A stretch of 64,000 nt of DNA from Pseudorhizobium xiangyangii (GTDB taxonomy: Bacteria > Pseudomonadota > Alphaproteobacteria > Rhizobiales > Rhizobiaceae), in the NCBI RefSeq assembly GCF_020531965.1, contig NZ_JAJAWH010000018.1, positions 31,622-95,621 of the forward strand. The letters are read 5' to 3'. This document shows positions 8,287-16,754 of the stretch, piece by piece. Position 1 is the stretch's first letter, and each line of letters opens with the position of its first letter. Made by a program: the position numbers and the translations under genes. A model generated the notes under the pieces. It did no database searches, was not told the DNA's origin, and saw only the letters and a program-made list of their open reading frames with translations.

Positions 8287-9174
8287 ATGGACTGGTTGAC
8301 CCGTTTCCCGCATATGAACGACGGCATGTTGCGCGACCTGAAAAAGTCCATCGACGATGGATTCCGCTCTTTCACGCGCGCTTATGGCGATACGATCGAA
8401 TCGTTTTTCGAGCCATTGCAGTTCTTCCTGATCTATTCGGAGCGGCTCCTCACGCGCACCCCATGGCCGATCATACTGATCGTCATCGCGTTGATTGCCT
8501 GGTTTGCCAGCCGTAGTTGGAAGATCGTCATTGGCTGCGTCATCACACTCCTGCTCATCGGCTGGTTCGACATGTGGGACGATACGATGAAGACAATCTC
8601 GATGATCTTCGTCTGCACCGTGCTGTCGATCGTCATCGGCATACCGATCGGCATCGCGATGTCCCGCTCCAACCGATTGCAGAGCATCATCAATCCGGTG
8701 CTTGACGTCATGCAAACCATGCCAAGCTTCGTCTATCTGATACCGGTCGTGATGCTGCTCGGTATAGGCAAGGTGCCTGGCTTGATCGCGGTGGTGATCT
8801 ACGCACTTCCGCCGATGATAAGGCTGACCAATCTCGGCATCCGCCTGGTCGACCGGGACGTGCTGGAAGCTGCCGACGCCTTCGGGTCATCGAGCTGGCA
8901 AAAGCTCAAGGACGTTCAGATGCCGCTGGCGCTTCCGACGATCATGGCCGGCATCAACCAGACGATCATGATGGCACTCGCCATGGTGGTCATTGCGTCC
9001 ATGATCGGGGTTCAAGGGCTCGGACAACCGGTGCTGAGGGCAATCTCCAACCAATATTTCACGCTCGGCGTCTTCAACGGTCTCGCCATTGTCGGGATCG
9101 CGATCATCTTCGACCGGATCAGCCAGGCCTACGGAAAACGGCTCCAGCGTCACCTGGAGATCGTCCACGGATAG
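8287..9174 (+). CDS. proW: Glycine betaine/proline-type ABC permease (ProW family)
   Basis: Inner-membrane permease of 295 aa. A hydrophilic N-terminal region of about 65 residues precedes six membrane helices. The ProW pattern is very clear: LDVMQTMPSFVYLIPVVML, then LPPMIRLTNLGIR, the coupling loop VLEAADAFGSSSWQKLKDVQMPLALP, and MVVIASMIGVQGLG. The ATG has CGGAGG seven bases upstream; an earlier frame start at 8206 has none. The gene ends seven bases before the converging MFS gene, so there is no room for a proV-type ATPase downstream. It must use an ATPase encoded elsewhere, with YehX as the nearest candidate. Confidence 0.9.
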   Translation: MDWLTRFPHMNDGMLRDLKKSIDDGFRSFTRAYGDTIESFFEPLQFFLIYSERLLTRTPWPIILIVIALIAWFASRSWKIVIGCVITLLLIGWFDMWDDTMKTISMIFVCTVLSIVIGIPIGIAMSRSNRLQSIINPVLDVMQTMPSFVYLIPVVMLLGIGKVPGLIAVVIYALPPMIRLTNLGIRLVDRDVLEAADAFGSSSWQKLKDVQMPLALPTIMAGINQTIMMALAMVVIASMIGVQGLGQPVLRAISNQYFTLGVFNGLAIVGIAIIFDRISQAYGKRLQRHLEIVHG

Positions 9175-9180
9175 GGGCAA

Positions 9181-10446
9181 CTAGTCGTCGGTCGTGTCTA
9201 TCACCCCAACATTCACGTACCGGGCCCGACCGGCGAGCCAGCCGTTGATCGCGGCGCCAACGCCAAGAGCGACGAACAAGACGGACGTGGCGGCAAAACT
9301 TCCCGTCCAGCCTCTGATCAGGCCAACAATCAAAGGACCTATGGAGGCAAGCAGGTAGCCGACACATTGGGCCATGCCGGAAAGGTGCGAGGCGACCAGT
9401 GGATCTCGCGACCGCAGGACGATGTTGGTCATCGCTGCGGCGATCAAGCCGCCCTGCCCGATACCCTGCAACACGGCCCAGATCCATACCGTTGACAAGG
9501 GCGCGAACAGCAGGCCCAGCAGGGCGCCCACGGAGATGACGCAGAGCACCGCATTGATGATACTCTGATCCCTGCCCCTCACGGAGATATGCGGTATCAC
9601 CAGGCAGGCGGCAGCCTGGACCATCACAGAAACCGAGACGATACCGCCGGCGGCTATTCCGTCGAGCCCTCTCTCGCGCAGGATCGGAACCAGCCAGCCG
9701 AAGACGCAGTATGCGAGAGCGGACTGAAGCCCCATGAAGAGCGTGACCTGCCACGCAAGCCTGTCCCTCCAGAGGCCGACAACGCGTTTGCTGCTCCGTC
9801 CCCCCTTGTGGGCCGCCCCGGTTACCTGCGGCAGCCAGATTAAAGCTGCGATTGCCGCGGGTACGGCCCACACGGCAAGAGTTGCGCCGAGCGAGCCGCC
9901 CAAGGCTTGCTTGATCGGGAGTGTCAGTCCGGCGGCGGCCGCAGCACCGCCGCACAGGGCCATCGTGTAGAGGCCTGTCAGGAGTGCCATACGGTCCGGA
10001 AAGTCACGTTTCACCAGACCGGGCAAGAGCACGTTGCTGACCGCAATGCAGGCGCCTGCGATCGCCGTCCCGAGAAACAGCATGGGGACGTAAGGAAGCC
10101 CGCGAAGTGCCGTGCCGAACGCCAGGAGCAGGACCACCAGAAGGAGCGTCCGCTCTGTTCCGATTCGCTGCGCCAGGCGCGGCGCAAGTGGCGAAAAGGC
10201 GCCGAGGCATACGACCGGCAGCGTCGTCAGAAAACCGGCGCCGATGTCGCCAAGGCCGAGCTCGGAACGGATTTCCGGCAGAAGTGCCGAGACGCTCGAG
10301 AAAACCGGGCGAAGGTTGAAGGCTATGAGGACAAGGCTCGCACCAAGCAGCAGGCGCGAGATTGGCGACCGCTTGGCATCCACGCCGCCCGCAACCCCTT
10401 GGAGGCCGCGATCCGCCTTGTCGGCGCGATGAGAGAGATCATCCAC
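9181..10446 (-). CDS. MFS transporter, CynX/NimT (cyanate/nitroimidazole) family
   Basis: Twelve-helix major facilitator of 421 aa. The N-terminal signature is LIAFNLRPVFSSVSALLPEIRSELGL, followed by PLAPRLAQRIGTERTLL, the loop 2-3 motif typical of the CynX/NimT group. A central basic loop (HKGGRSSKRVVGLWRDRLAWQ) separates the two six-helix halves. Members move cyanate, nitroimidazoles or aromatic compounds; no substrate can be read here. The start is a GTG at 10446 with only a weak ribosome binding site, so the first 25 residues are uncertain. It converges on proW with six bases between the stops. Confidence 0.85.
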   Translation of the reverse strand: MDDLSHRADKADRGLQGVAGGVDAKRSPISRLLLGASLVLIAFNLRPVFSSVSALLPEIRSELGLGDIGAGFLTTLPVVCLGAFSPLAPRLAQRIGTERTLLLVVLLLAFGTALRGLPYVPMLFLGTAIAGACIAVSNVLLPGLVKRDFPDRMALLTGLYTMALCGGAAAAAGLTLPIKQALGGSLGATLAVWAVPAAIAALIWLPQVTGAAHKGGRSSKRVVGLWRDRLAWQVTLFMGLQSALAYCVFGWLVPILRERGLDGIAAGGIVSVSVMVQAAACLVIPHISVRGRDQSIINAVLCVISVGALLGLLFAPLSTVWIWAVLQGIGQGGLIAAAMTNIVLRSRDPLVASHLSGMAQCVGYLLASIGPLIVGLIRGWTGSFAATSVLFVALGVGAAINGWLAGRARYVNVGVIDTTDD

Positions 10447-10675
10447 GACGGAAATCCGTGACTTGCCTTACTGGTTGTCCGCCGGTGTCACCGGAAACAC
10501 GTTCGGGCCATGCATACCGAAATGAGCTGCTATCAGGTGGGAACAATGGAAACAATATCAGATGGCTCCCCGGCGGTACGCTTCATCTGTTGTAAAGCGA
10601 GATTGCGATCCTCTTGTATTTCGCGGCGGGACGTGATTGCGGTTGCGTATTGCACTCACCGGAATCCCCCCGTCC
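10447..10675. other. Intergenic region between divergent MFS and DUF486 genes
   Basis: No gene was recognised. A perfect 13-bp palindrome, CCGGTG-T-CACCGG, lies at 10482-10494, about 40 bases upstream of the MFS start codon, and could be an operator for that gene. No regulator gene is adjacent to support this. Confidence 0.3.
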
Positions 10676-11023
10676 ATGTCCCCCACTGCCATCCCCTTCG
10701 TCACCGTCGGCCTGCTTGTCCTGTCCAACATCTTCATGACCTTTGCCTGGTATGGCCATCTGAAGTTCAAGACCGAAGCGCTTTACCTCGTCATCCTGGT
10801 AAGCTGGGGCATCGCGCTGCTGGAATATTGCTTCCAGGTGCCCGCCAACCGCATCGGGCACGGCTACTTCAACGCAGCCCAGTTGAAGACCATCCAGGAA
10901 ATCATCACTCTGTCCGTTTTCGTGGTCTTCTCGGTATTCTACCTCGGCGAGGCGTTTCACTGGAAACAGGGGGTGGGGTTTGCCTTCATCGCGCTGGGCG
11001 CCTTCTTCATCTTCTCAAAATAG
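10676..11023 (+). CDS. DMT superfamily protein, DUF486 family
   Basis: Small inner-membrane protein of 115 aa with four predicted helices. Family landmarks are NIFMTFAWYGHLKF, LLEYCFQVPANRIGHGYFNAAQLKTIQEIITL and the C-terminal FYLGEAFHWKQGVGFAFI. DUF486 proteins belong to the drug/metabolite transporter superfamily and are of half-transporter size, like small multidrug exporters; their substrates are unknown. The start at 10676 gives the family's usual length. The ribosome binding site is weak. A stem-loop follows 12 bases after the stop. Confidence 0.83.
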   Translation: MSPTAIPFVTVGLLVLSNIFMTFAWYGHLKFKTEALYLVILVSWGIALLEYCFQVPANRIGHGYFNAAQLKTIQEIITLSVFVVFSVFYLGEAFHWKQGVGFAFIALGAFFIFSK

Positions 11024-11035
11024 CGCCTGTAGCCC

Positions 11036-11060
11036 GGCATGGAGCTTTCCGTTCCATGCC
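11036..11060 (+). repeat. Stem-loop downstream of the DUF486 gene
   Basis: GGCATGGA (11036-11043) pairs perfectly with TCCATGCC (11053-11060) around a nine-base loop. No T run follows on either strand, so it is not a classical intrinsic terminator. It may be an mRNA 3' stabiliser or a dispersed palindromic element. Confidence 0.4.
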
Positions 11061-11234
11061 ACCGGCTTGCTGACAGGGCATGACGCAGACCATTTTTGCG
11101 CGGATCGGACGAAACAACTCCGAAGTCGCGGCGCTTTTGCATGCGGATGCCTTCATTTCCTTGAAGGATTGTTCTAGAGACAATTCACCATGCCGCCCAA
11201 CGGCGGCCCGACATTTCGCAAGGTATCGTAGGCA

Positions 11235-13124
11235 ATGCTCAATTCCCTTAGAAACGCTTCCCGCTCCTGGGTCTCCAAGGCGCTCCTTCTGCTGTTGGTC
11301 GCATCCTTCGGTGTGTGGGGTGTTTCAACCTCCCTGGTGACCACTGACGCGAACACCGTGATGACTGTCGGCGACCAGGAAGTGTCGGCGCAGGAATTCG
11401 CCCTCGCCTATCAGCGTCAGATGGCAGGACTGGGACGGCAGTTTGGAATGCAGCTGACTACCGAGCAGGCCCGCGCCTTCGGCATCGAACAGCAGGTCTT
11501 CTCCCAACTTGCAGCCGGAGCAGCTCTGGACCAGCTTTCGCAGGACATGGGGCTCGGGCTGTCGCACGACCGCCTCGCAATGCTGATCGCCGAAGATCCG
11601 GCCTTCCAGGGATCGAACGGCCAGTTCGATCGCAACCTCTTCACCTCGCGTCTGAGCAATGCAGGTCTTCGCGAAGACGACTATATCACGGAGCGCAGCA
11701 AGGTTGCGGTCCGCAGCCAGATTGTTGAAGCTGTTTCCGACGGGTTCAAGCCGCCGCAGGTCATGCTGGATGCCCTCAAGCAGTATCGAGACGAGACGAG
11801 AAGCGTCGAATACCTGCTGCTGTCGAATGCAAACATCGATCCGGTCAAGGCACCGACGGACGACGTCCTTTCCGCATGGTTCGAAGGCGCGAAGGCGCGC
11901 TACCGTGCACCGGAATTCCGTCGCTTCACCTATGTAACTCTGCAGCCCACCGATATTGCCGATGCGTCCGCCATCACGGATGAAGAGGCCCGTGCGGAAT
12001 ACGATCGCCGCAAGGAAAGCTTTACGACGCGCGGCACGCGCACCATCGAGCAGTTGACCTACTCTGACCGGGAGATGGCCGAGGCAGCGGCAGCTCAGCT
12101 CAAGGATCAGACGACGACCTTCGATCAACTGATCACGGACCAGGGGAAGACGGCCTCCGACGTCCAGCTCGGCAATTTCACCAAAGACAACATGCCGGAC
12201 CAGAGCCTTGCGGAGGCTGCATTCTCGGTCACCACGGAAGGCGGCACTACGCCGGTCATCGACGGCTCGTTCGGTCCCGTGATCCTGCGCGTGACGAACA
12301 TCACGCCTGAAGCCACGAAGTCGTTCGACGAAGTCAAGGAGGAGGTTCGCCAGCAGCTGGCTCTTTCTGCCGCATCCCAGGAAGTCCTGAACGCGCACGA
12401 TCGGTTTGAAGAAATCCGCGCGACCGGCGCCACGCTGGAGGAGGCCGGGAAGGAACTGAAACTCAACGTCGCCACCGTGACCACCGATACCTCCGGCAAC
12501 GACCAGCAGGGCAACAAGATCAGCACCCTGCCGCCCGCCGAAACACTGCTGGGCGATGTCTTCCGGACAGAACCTGGAGCACAGCCGCTGCCCGTTTCGC
12601 TCGGTAACTACGGCTACGTCTGGTTCGAAGTCGCAGAAATCATTCCCGAGCGCGAACAGACGCTCGACGAAATCCGCGAAAAGGTTGTTGCCGACTGGAC
12701 CGCAGAACAGCAGCGCGAGGCATTGGCCGCTCGTGCGACGGAGCTCAAGGAGCGGCTCGAGAAGGGCGAAACGATTGCTGCGATTGCGGAAGATCTGGGC
12801 GTTGCCGTCGAGACGAAGCAGGGTCTACGCCGGACTGGCGAGGATGCGATCTTCGGACCGGAAGCGACAACTGCGCTCTTTGCGGGTCCGGTCGATCTCG
12901 TGACGACCGCGACGGCAGCCGACGGCGAAAGCCGCATGTTGATCAAGGTTACCGCGTCCGAGCAGGCGACAGCCGATGCGCTTGCATCCAACGAGCCGCT
13001 GCTGCGGATGGCAGAATCGGCAGGCGACGACATGCTCGACCAGATGGTGAACCGCCTGCAGAACGACTATGGCGTCTCGATCAACCAGGCCGTTGCCGAT
13101 CAGGTGACCGGCACGATCCGCTGA
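11235..13124 (+). CDS. ppiD: PpiD/SurA-like periplasmic folding factor (peptidyl-prolyl isomerase)
   Basis: Membrane-anchored periplasmic chaperone of 629 aa. A single N-terminal anchor helix (about 15-35, ALLLLLVASFGVWGV) is followed by a SurA-N type chaperone region (about 36-180, with VGDQEVSAQEFALAYQRQM), a parvulin-like region around 240-360, and a long helical C-terminal part. E. coli PpiD, about 623 aa, has the same architecture and helps newly exported proteins fold at the Sec translocon. The parvulin region is divergent, so isomerase activity is uncertain. It is first in a run with trpD, trpC, moaC and moeA, an order I recall from other Rhizobiaceae. trpD begins 23 bases after its stop. 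Confidence 0.88.
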   Translation: MLNSLRNASRSWVSKALLLLLVASFGVWGVSTSLVTTDANTVMTVGDQEVSAQEFALAYQRQMAGLGRQFGMQLTTEQARAFGIEQQVFSQLAAGAALDQLSQDMGLGLSHDRLAMLIAEDPAFQGSNGQFDRNLFTSRLSNAGLREDDYITERSKVAVRSQIVEAVSDGFKPPQVMLDALKQYRDETRSVEYLLLSNANIDPVKAPTDDVLSAWFEGAKARYRAPEFRRFTYVTLQPTDIADASAITDEEARAEYDRRKESFTTRGTRTIEQLTYSDREMAEAAAAQLKDQTTTFDQLITDQGKTASDVQLGNFTKDNMPDQSLAEAAFSVTTEGGTTPVIDGSFGPVILRVTNITPEATKSFDEVKEEVRQQLALSAASQEVLNAHDRFEEIRATGATLEEAGKELKLNVATVTTDTSGNDQQGNKISTLPPAETLLGDVFRTEPGAQPLPVSLGNYGYVWFEVAEIIPEREQTLDEIREKVVADWTAEQQREALAARATELKERLEKGETIAAIAEDLGVAVETKQGLRRTGEDAIFGPEATTALFAGPVDLVTTATAADGESRMLIKVTASEQATADALASNEPLLRMAESAGDDMLDQMVNRLQNDYGVSINQAVADQVTGTIR

Positions 13125-13147
13125 CGCTGTGAGGAAGGTGACGCGAC

Positions 13148-14164
13148 ATGGCTGAATTGAAGCCGCTGATTGCGAAGGTGGCAAACGGCGAGAGCCTGAC
13201 CAGAAACGAAGCCCGCGACGCGTTCGAGATCCTGATGTCGGGCGCAGCGACGCCCTCACAGATCGGCGGCTTCCTCATGGCGCTGCGTGTGCGGGGTGAA
13301 ACGGTTGACGAAATCGCCGGCGCGGTGAGCACCATGCGGGCGAAGATGTTGCCCGTCAGCGCGCCTGCCGACGCGGTCGACATCGTCGGTACCGGCGGCG
13401 ACGGCACGGGCACTTACAACATCTCCACCCTCGCCTCGCTCATCGTTGCTGGCTGCGGTGTTCCGGTGGCCAAGCACGGCAATCGCGCGTTGAGTTCCAA
13501 GTCCGGCGCCGCGGATGCGCTGTCGGCCTTGGGAGTGAACCTCGAGATAGACGCAGAGCATATCGGCCGCTGCATCCGGGAAGCCGGGATCGGCTTCATG
13601 TTCGCCTCGATGCACCATTCCGCCATGCGGCATGTCGGTCCAAGCCGCGTCGAACTTGGAACGCGAACGATCTTCAACATCCTCGGACCGTTGTCCAACC
13701 CGGCAGGTGCAAAGCGCCAGCTGCTCGGCGTCTTCTCGCCGCGCTGGTTGATGCCGATCGCCGAGGTGTTGCGCGATCTCGGCTCGGAGCGGGTCTGGGT
13801 CGTCTATGGCGACGGCATGGATGAAGTCACCACGACCGGCACGACCAATGTCGTCGCGCTGGAGAATGGTGAAATACGCAGCTTCGAACTGACGCCGGCC
13901 GACTTCGGCGTGCCGCAAGCGGTCCTTGCAGATTTGAAGGGCGGGGATGGCGTCGCCAATGCTGCTGCCTTGCGCGCCGTTTTGAGTGGTGCCAAGAATG
14001 CCTACCGCGACATATCGCTGTGCAACGCCGCCGCAGCACTCGTCGTCGCCGGCAAGGCGAGCGATATCATGGAAGGCATGCACCTCGCCTCACGCGCCCT
14101 CGATAGTGGCGCGGCAGCAGCAGCGCTCGATCGTCTGGTCGCTGTTTCCAACGAAGAACACTGA
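13148..14164 (+). CDS. trpD: Anthranilate phosphoribosyltransferase
   Basis: Second step of tryptophan synthesis: transfers phosphoribose from PRPP to anthranilate. The 338-aa length is standard. GTGGDG (residues 81-86) is the PRPP loop, KHGNR (109-113) the anthranilate/PRPP site, and [14 protein letters not shown] and DEVTTTGTT are further family blocks. The gene sits between ppiD and trpC, nine bases before trpC. No leader peptide or attenuator is visible in front, so it is probably expressed from the upstream housekeeping promoter rather than controlled by tryptophan. Confidence 0.98.
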   Translation: MAELKPLIAKVANGESLTRNEARDAFEILMSGAATPSQIGGFLMALRVRGETVDEIAGAVSTMRAKMLPVSAPADAVDIVGTGGDGTGTYNISTLASLIVAGCGVPVAKHGNRALSSKSGAADALSALGVNLEIDAEHIGRCIREAGIGFMFASMHHSAMRHVGPSRVELGTRTIFNILGPLSNPAGAKRQLLGVFSPRWLMPIAEVLRDLGSERVWVVYGDGMDEVTTTGTTNVVALENGEIRSFELTPADFGVPQAVLADLKGGDGVANAAALRAVLSGAKNAYRDISLCNAAAALVVAGKASDIMEGMHLASRALDSGAAAAALDRLVAVSNEEH

Positions 14165-14173
14165 GACTGCCCG

Positions 14174-14989
14174 ATGACCGACATCCTGAAGAAGATCGAA
14201 GCCTACAAGCTCAAGGAAATCGAGGCCGCCAAGGCACGGATCCCGCTGGCGGACCTCAAGGCGATGGCCGCCGGTCAGACCGCGCCTCGCGGATTCTATC
14301 AGGCGCTCAAGGCAAAGCAGGACAAGGGTGAGTTCGGACTGATCGCCGAGATCAAGAAGGCAAGCCCGTCAAAGGGACTGATCCGGCCCGACTTCGATCC
14401 CCCTGCCCTGGCGGCGGCCTACGCGGACGGTGGCGCCACATGTCTCTCGGTACTGACGGACGCGCCCAGCTTCCAGGGCGCTTCGGAGTTCCTGACGGCC
14501 GCCCGCAATGCCTGCGCCCTGCCTGCGCTCCGCAAGGATTTCATGTTCGACACCTACCAGGTCCACGAGGCACGCGCCTGGGGAGCAGATTGCATCCTGC
14601 TGATCATGGCGTCGCTTACCGATGACGAGGCGCGCAGGCTGGAAGACGAAACGCTGGCGCTCGGCATGGATGTTCTCGTCGAGGTCCATGACGCGGAAGA
14701 GACCGAACGCGCGCTGAAGCTGACGTCACCACTCCTCGGCATCAACAATCGAAACCTGCGCACCTTCGAGGTTAGCCTCGACACGTCCGAGAAGCTCGCC
14801 GCGATGGTCCCCGACGACCGCGTGCTCATCGGCGAAAGCGGTATCTTCACCCATGCGGATTGCCTGCGCCTGCAGAAATCGGGCATCAGCACTTTCCTCG
14901 TCGGCGAAAGCCTGATGCGGCAAGAGGACGTTGCGGCGGCGACGCGCTCCCTGTTGCGGGGTGACGCAAAGTCGGTGGCGGCCGAGTGA
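14174..14989 (+). CDS. trpC: Indole-3-glycerol phosphate synthase
   Basis: Converts carboxyphenylamino-deoxyribulose phosphate into indole-3-glycerol phosphate, the fourth step of tryptophan synthesis. A 271-aa single-domain TIM barrel, not fused to Trp[11 protein letters not shown] (residues 59-68) carries the catalytic lysine. Further landmarks are [29 protein letters not shown] and LIGESGI. Its TGA overlaps the ATG of moaC by one base (TGATG), suggesting coupled translation. Confidence 0.98.
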   Translation: MTDILKKIEAYKLKEIEAAKARIPLADLKAMAAGQTAPRGFYQALKAKQDKGEFGLIAEIKKASPSKGLIRPDFDPPALAAAYADGGATCLSVLTDAPSFQGASEFLTAARNACALPALRKDFMFDTYQVHEARAWGADCILLIMASLTDDEARRLEDETLALGMDVLVEVHDAEETERALKLTSPLLGINNRNLRTFEVSLDTSEKLAAMVPDDRVLIGESGIFTHADCLRLQKSGISTFLVGESLMRQEDVAAATRSLLRGDAKSVAAE

Positions 14990-15477
14990 TGGCGGAACCA
15001 CGCCTCACCCACATCGGCACCTCCGGCGAGGCAAACATGGTGGACGTGGGCGCCAAGGCAGAAACGCCGCGCTCCGCGACCGCCGAGGGCTATGTGCGGA
15101 TGCTGCCGGAGACCCTGGCGCTCATCCGCGAGGGAAACGCCAAGAAGGGCGATGTCATCGGCACTGCCCGGCTTGCGGGCATCATGGCCGCAAAGAAGAC
15201 CGCCGACCTCATCCCGCTCTGCCACCCGCTGATGCTGACCAAGGTTGCCCTGGAGATCACCGAAGACACGTCTCTTCCCGGTCTACGGGTCACGGCCACC
15301 GCCAAGCTCACCGGCAGGACCGGCGTCGAGATGGAAGCACTGACCGCCGTCTCGGTTGCTTGCCTGACGATCTACGACATGGCCAAGGCTGCCGACAAAG
15401 GCATGGAGATCGGTGGCATCCAACTCATCGAAAAGACAGGCGGCAAGTCTGGCACTTACCACCGAAAAGGTGACTGA
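14989..15477 (+). CDS. moaC: Cyclic pyranopterin monophosphate synthase MoaC
   Basis: Acts with MoaA in the first step of molybdenum cofactor synthesis, turning GTP-derived 3',8-cyclo-dihydro-GTP into cyclic pyranopterin monophosphate. 162 aa, the family length. [16 protein letters not shown] (17-32), the LIPLCHPL block (74-81) and the C-terminal [18 protein letters not shown] are diagnostic. The ATG at 14989 overlaps the trpC stop; a GTG three bases earlier is possible but not needed. moeA starts three bases after its stop. Pairing of Mo cofactor genes with trp genes is an operon habit I recall from rhizobia. Confidence 0.97.
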   Translation: MAEPRLTHIGTSGEANMVDVGAKAETPRSATAEGYVRMLPETLALIREGNAKKGDVIGTARLAGIMAAKKTADLIPLCHPLMLTKVALEITEDTSLPGLRVTATAKLTGRTGVEMEALTAVSVACLTIYDMAKAADKGMEIGGIQLIEKTGGKSGTYHRKGD

Positions 15478-15479
15478 TC

Positions 15480-16694
15480 ATGGCGCTTCTGCCCGTTGCC
15501 GATGCAAAGGCAAGGCTGCTCGACCGGGCGCGCCCGGTGCACGAGACCGAAGAACTGCCGTTGGCTGATGCGAACGGACGTGTACTTGCGACGCCGCTCC
15601 ATGCACGGCTCACGCAACCGCCCTTCGACGCCTCCGCCATGGACGGTTACGCATTGCGGGCAGCCGATGCGCCGGAGATCGGATCGGAACTGACCGTAGC
15701 TGGCACGGCAGCGGCCGGCCATCCCTTTGCAGGAAGTGTCGGTGCGCGCGAGGTGGTGCGGATATTCACCGGCGCACCCGTTCCCGCAGAGGCCGACACT
15801 ATCCTTATCCAGGAAGACGCGGAGGTGCTGGACGGCAATCGCATCCGGACCAAATTCGCTGTCGCCATTGGAAGACATATCCGGCCACGCGGCCAGGACT
15901 TTGTGAAAGATGAAGCCGTTCTCTCCGCAGGCACGCTGCTCGACTTTTCGAATTTGACCGTCGCAGCCGCCATGAACCATCCGTCGCTTTCGGTCTTTCG
16001 CCGTCCCAAGGTCGCCATACTCGCCACCGGCGACGAGCTTCTCCCACCGGGAAGTGAGCCGGCTGCAGGACAAATCATCGCCTCCAACACCTTTGGCGTG
16101 CGCGCAATCATCTGCGACAATGGAGGCGATGTCGTCGATCTCGGCATCGTGCCGGATCGTCCTGAGGAAATCACCCGCGCGATCGGCGCTGTGCGTGAAG
16201 CCGGCGTCGACGTTCTCGTGACGCTGGGCGGCGCTTCGGTGGGCGACCATGACATCGTCCAGGCAACGCTCAAGGATGCGGGAATGGAGCTGGACTTCTG
16301 GCGGATCGCCATGCGCCCCGGCAAGCCGCTGATGGTCGGTACTCTGGACAGGATGCAGGTGATCGGCCTGCCGGGAAATCCGGTGGCCAGCCTCGTCTGC
16401 AGCCTTTTATTCCTCGAACCTCTCCTGCGCAAGCTTGCGCACCTGCCCGAACGAAACCGCCAGGCTCAGGCACTGGCCGCGCATGGCCTTGCCGCCAATG
16501 ACAAGCGCCAGGACTACATGCGTGCAACACTGCGGCGGGACGCTGACGGTAATCTGATCGTGGACGCCTATCAGAAGCAGGACTCTTCGATGATGAAGAT
16601 CTTGGCTCGTTCGGACGCACTCATCGTCCGGCCGCCGCATGCGGCGGAGCTACCAGCGGGCTCGCTCTGCCCTATATTGCTCCTTCGCCCCTGA
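15480..16694 (+). CDS. moeA: Molybdopterin molybdenumtransferase MoeA
   Basis: Inserts molybdenum into adenylated molybdopterin. 404 aa, the usual length. Conserved blocks are PPFDASAMDGYALR (47-60), TGAPVP (97-102), GDELLPPG (184-191) and GGASVGDHD (250-258), followed by the C-terminal beta domain with PGKPLMVG and GLPGNPVAS. It is translated almost continuously with moaC. The mature cofactor could serve the molybdenum hydroxylase implied by the maturation operon at 54.5-59.4 kb. In the rhizobial order that I remember, lexA follows moeA; here a photolyase gene does. Confidence 0.97.
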   Translation: MALLPVADAKARLLDRARPVHETEELPLADANGRVLATPLHARLTQPPFDASAMDGYALRAADAPEIGSELTVAGTAAAGHPFAGSVGAREVVRIFTGAPVPAEADTILIQEDAEVLDGNRIRTKFAVAIGRHIRPRGQDFVKDEAVLSAGTLLDFSNLTVAAAMNHPSLSVFRRPKVAILATGDELLPPGSEPAAGQIIASNTFGVRAIICDNGGDVVDLGIVPDRPEEITRAIGAVREAGVDVLVTLGGASVGDHDIVQATLKDAGMELDFWRIAMRPGKPLMVGTLDRMQVIGLPGNPVASLVCSLLFLEPLLRKLAHLPERNRQAQALAAHGLAANDKRQDYMRATLRRDADGNLIVDAYQKQDSSMMKILARSDALIVRPPHAAELPAGSLCPILLLRP

Positions 16695-16754
16695 ATCCTG
16701 ACTGAGCCTCCGTAAAATTCGCAGCTTGAAGCACTTGTGTGCCGAGGAGAACGC

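Noticed and set aside
7261-8715. A 484-codon open frame on the minus strand over proX and proW
   Set aside because: It lies antisense to two clear family members, has no recognisable domain, and its composition is that of a codon-biased shadow frame.
11325-12398. A 357-codon minus-strand frame inside ppiD
   Set aside because: Antisense to a convincing PpiD protein; no ribosome binding site and no family pattern.
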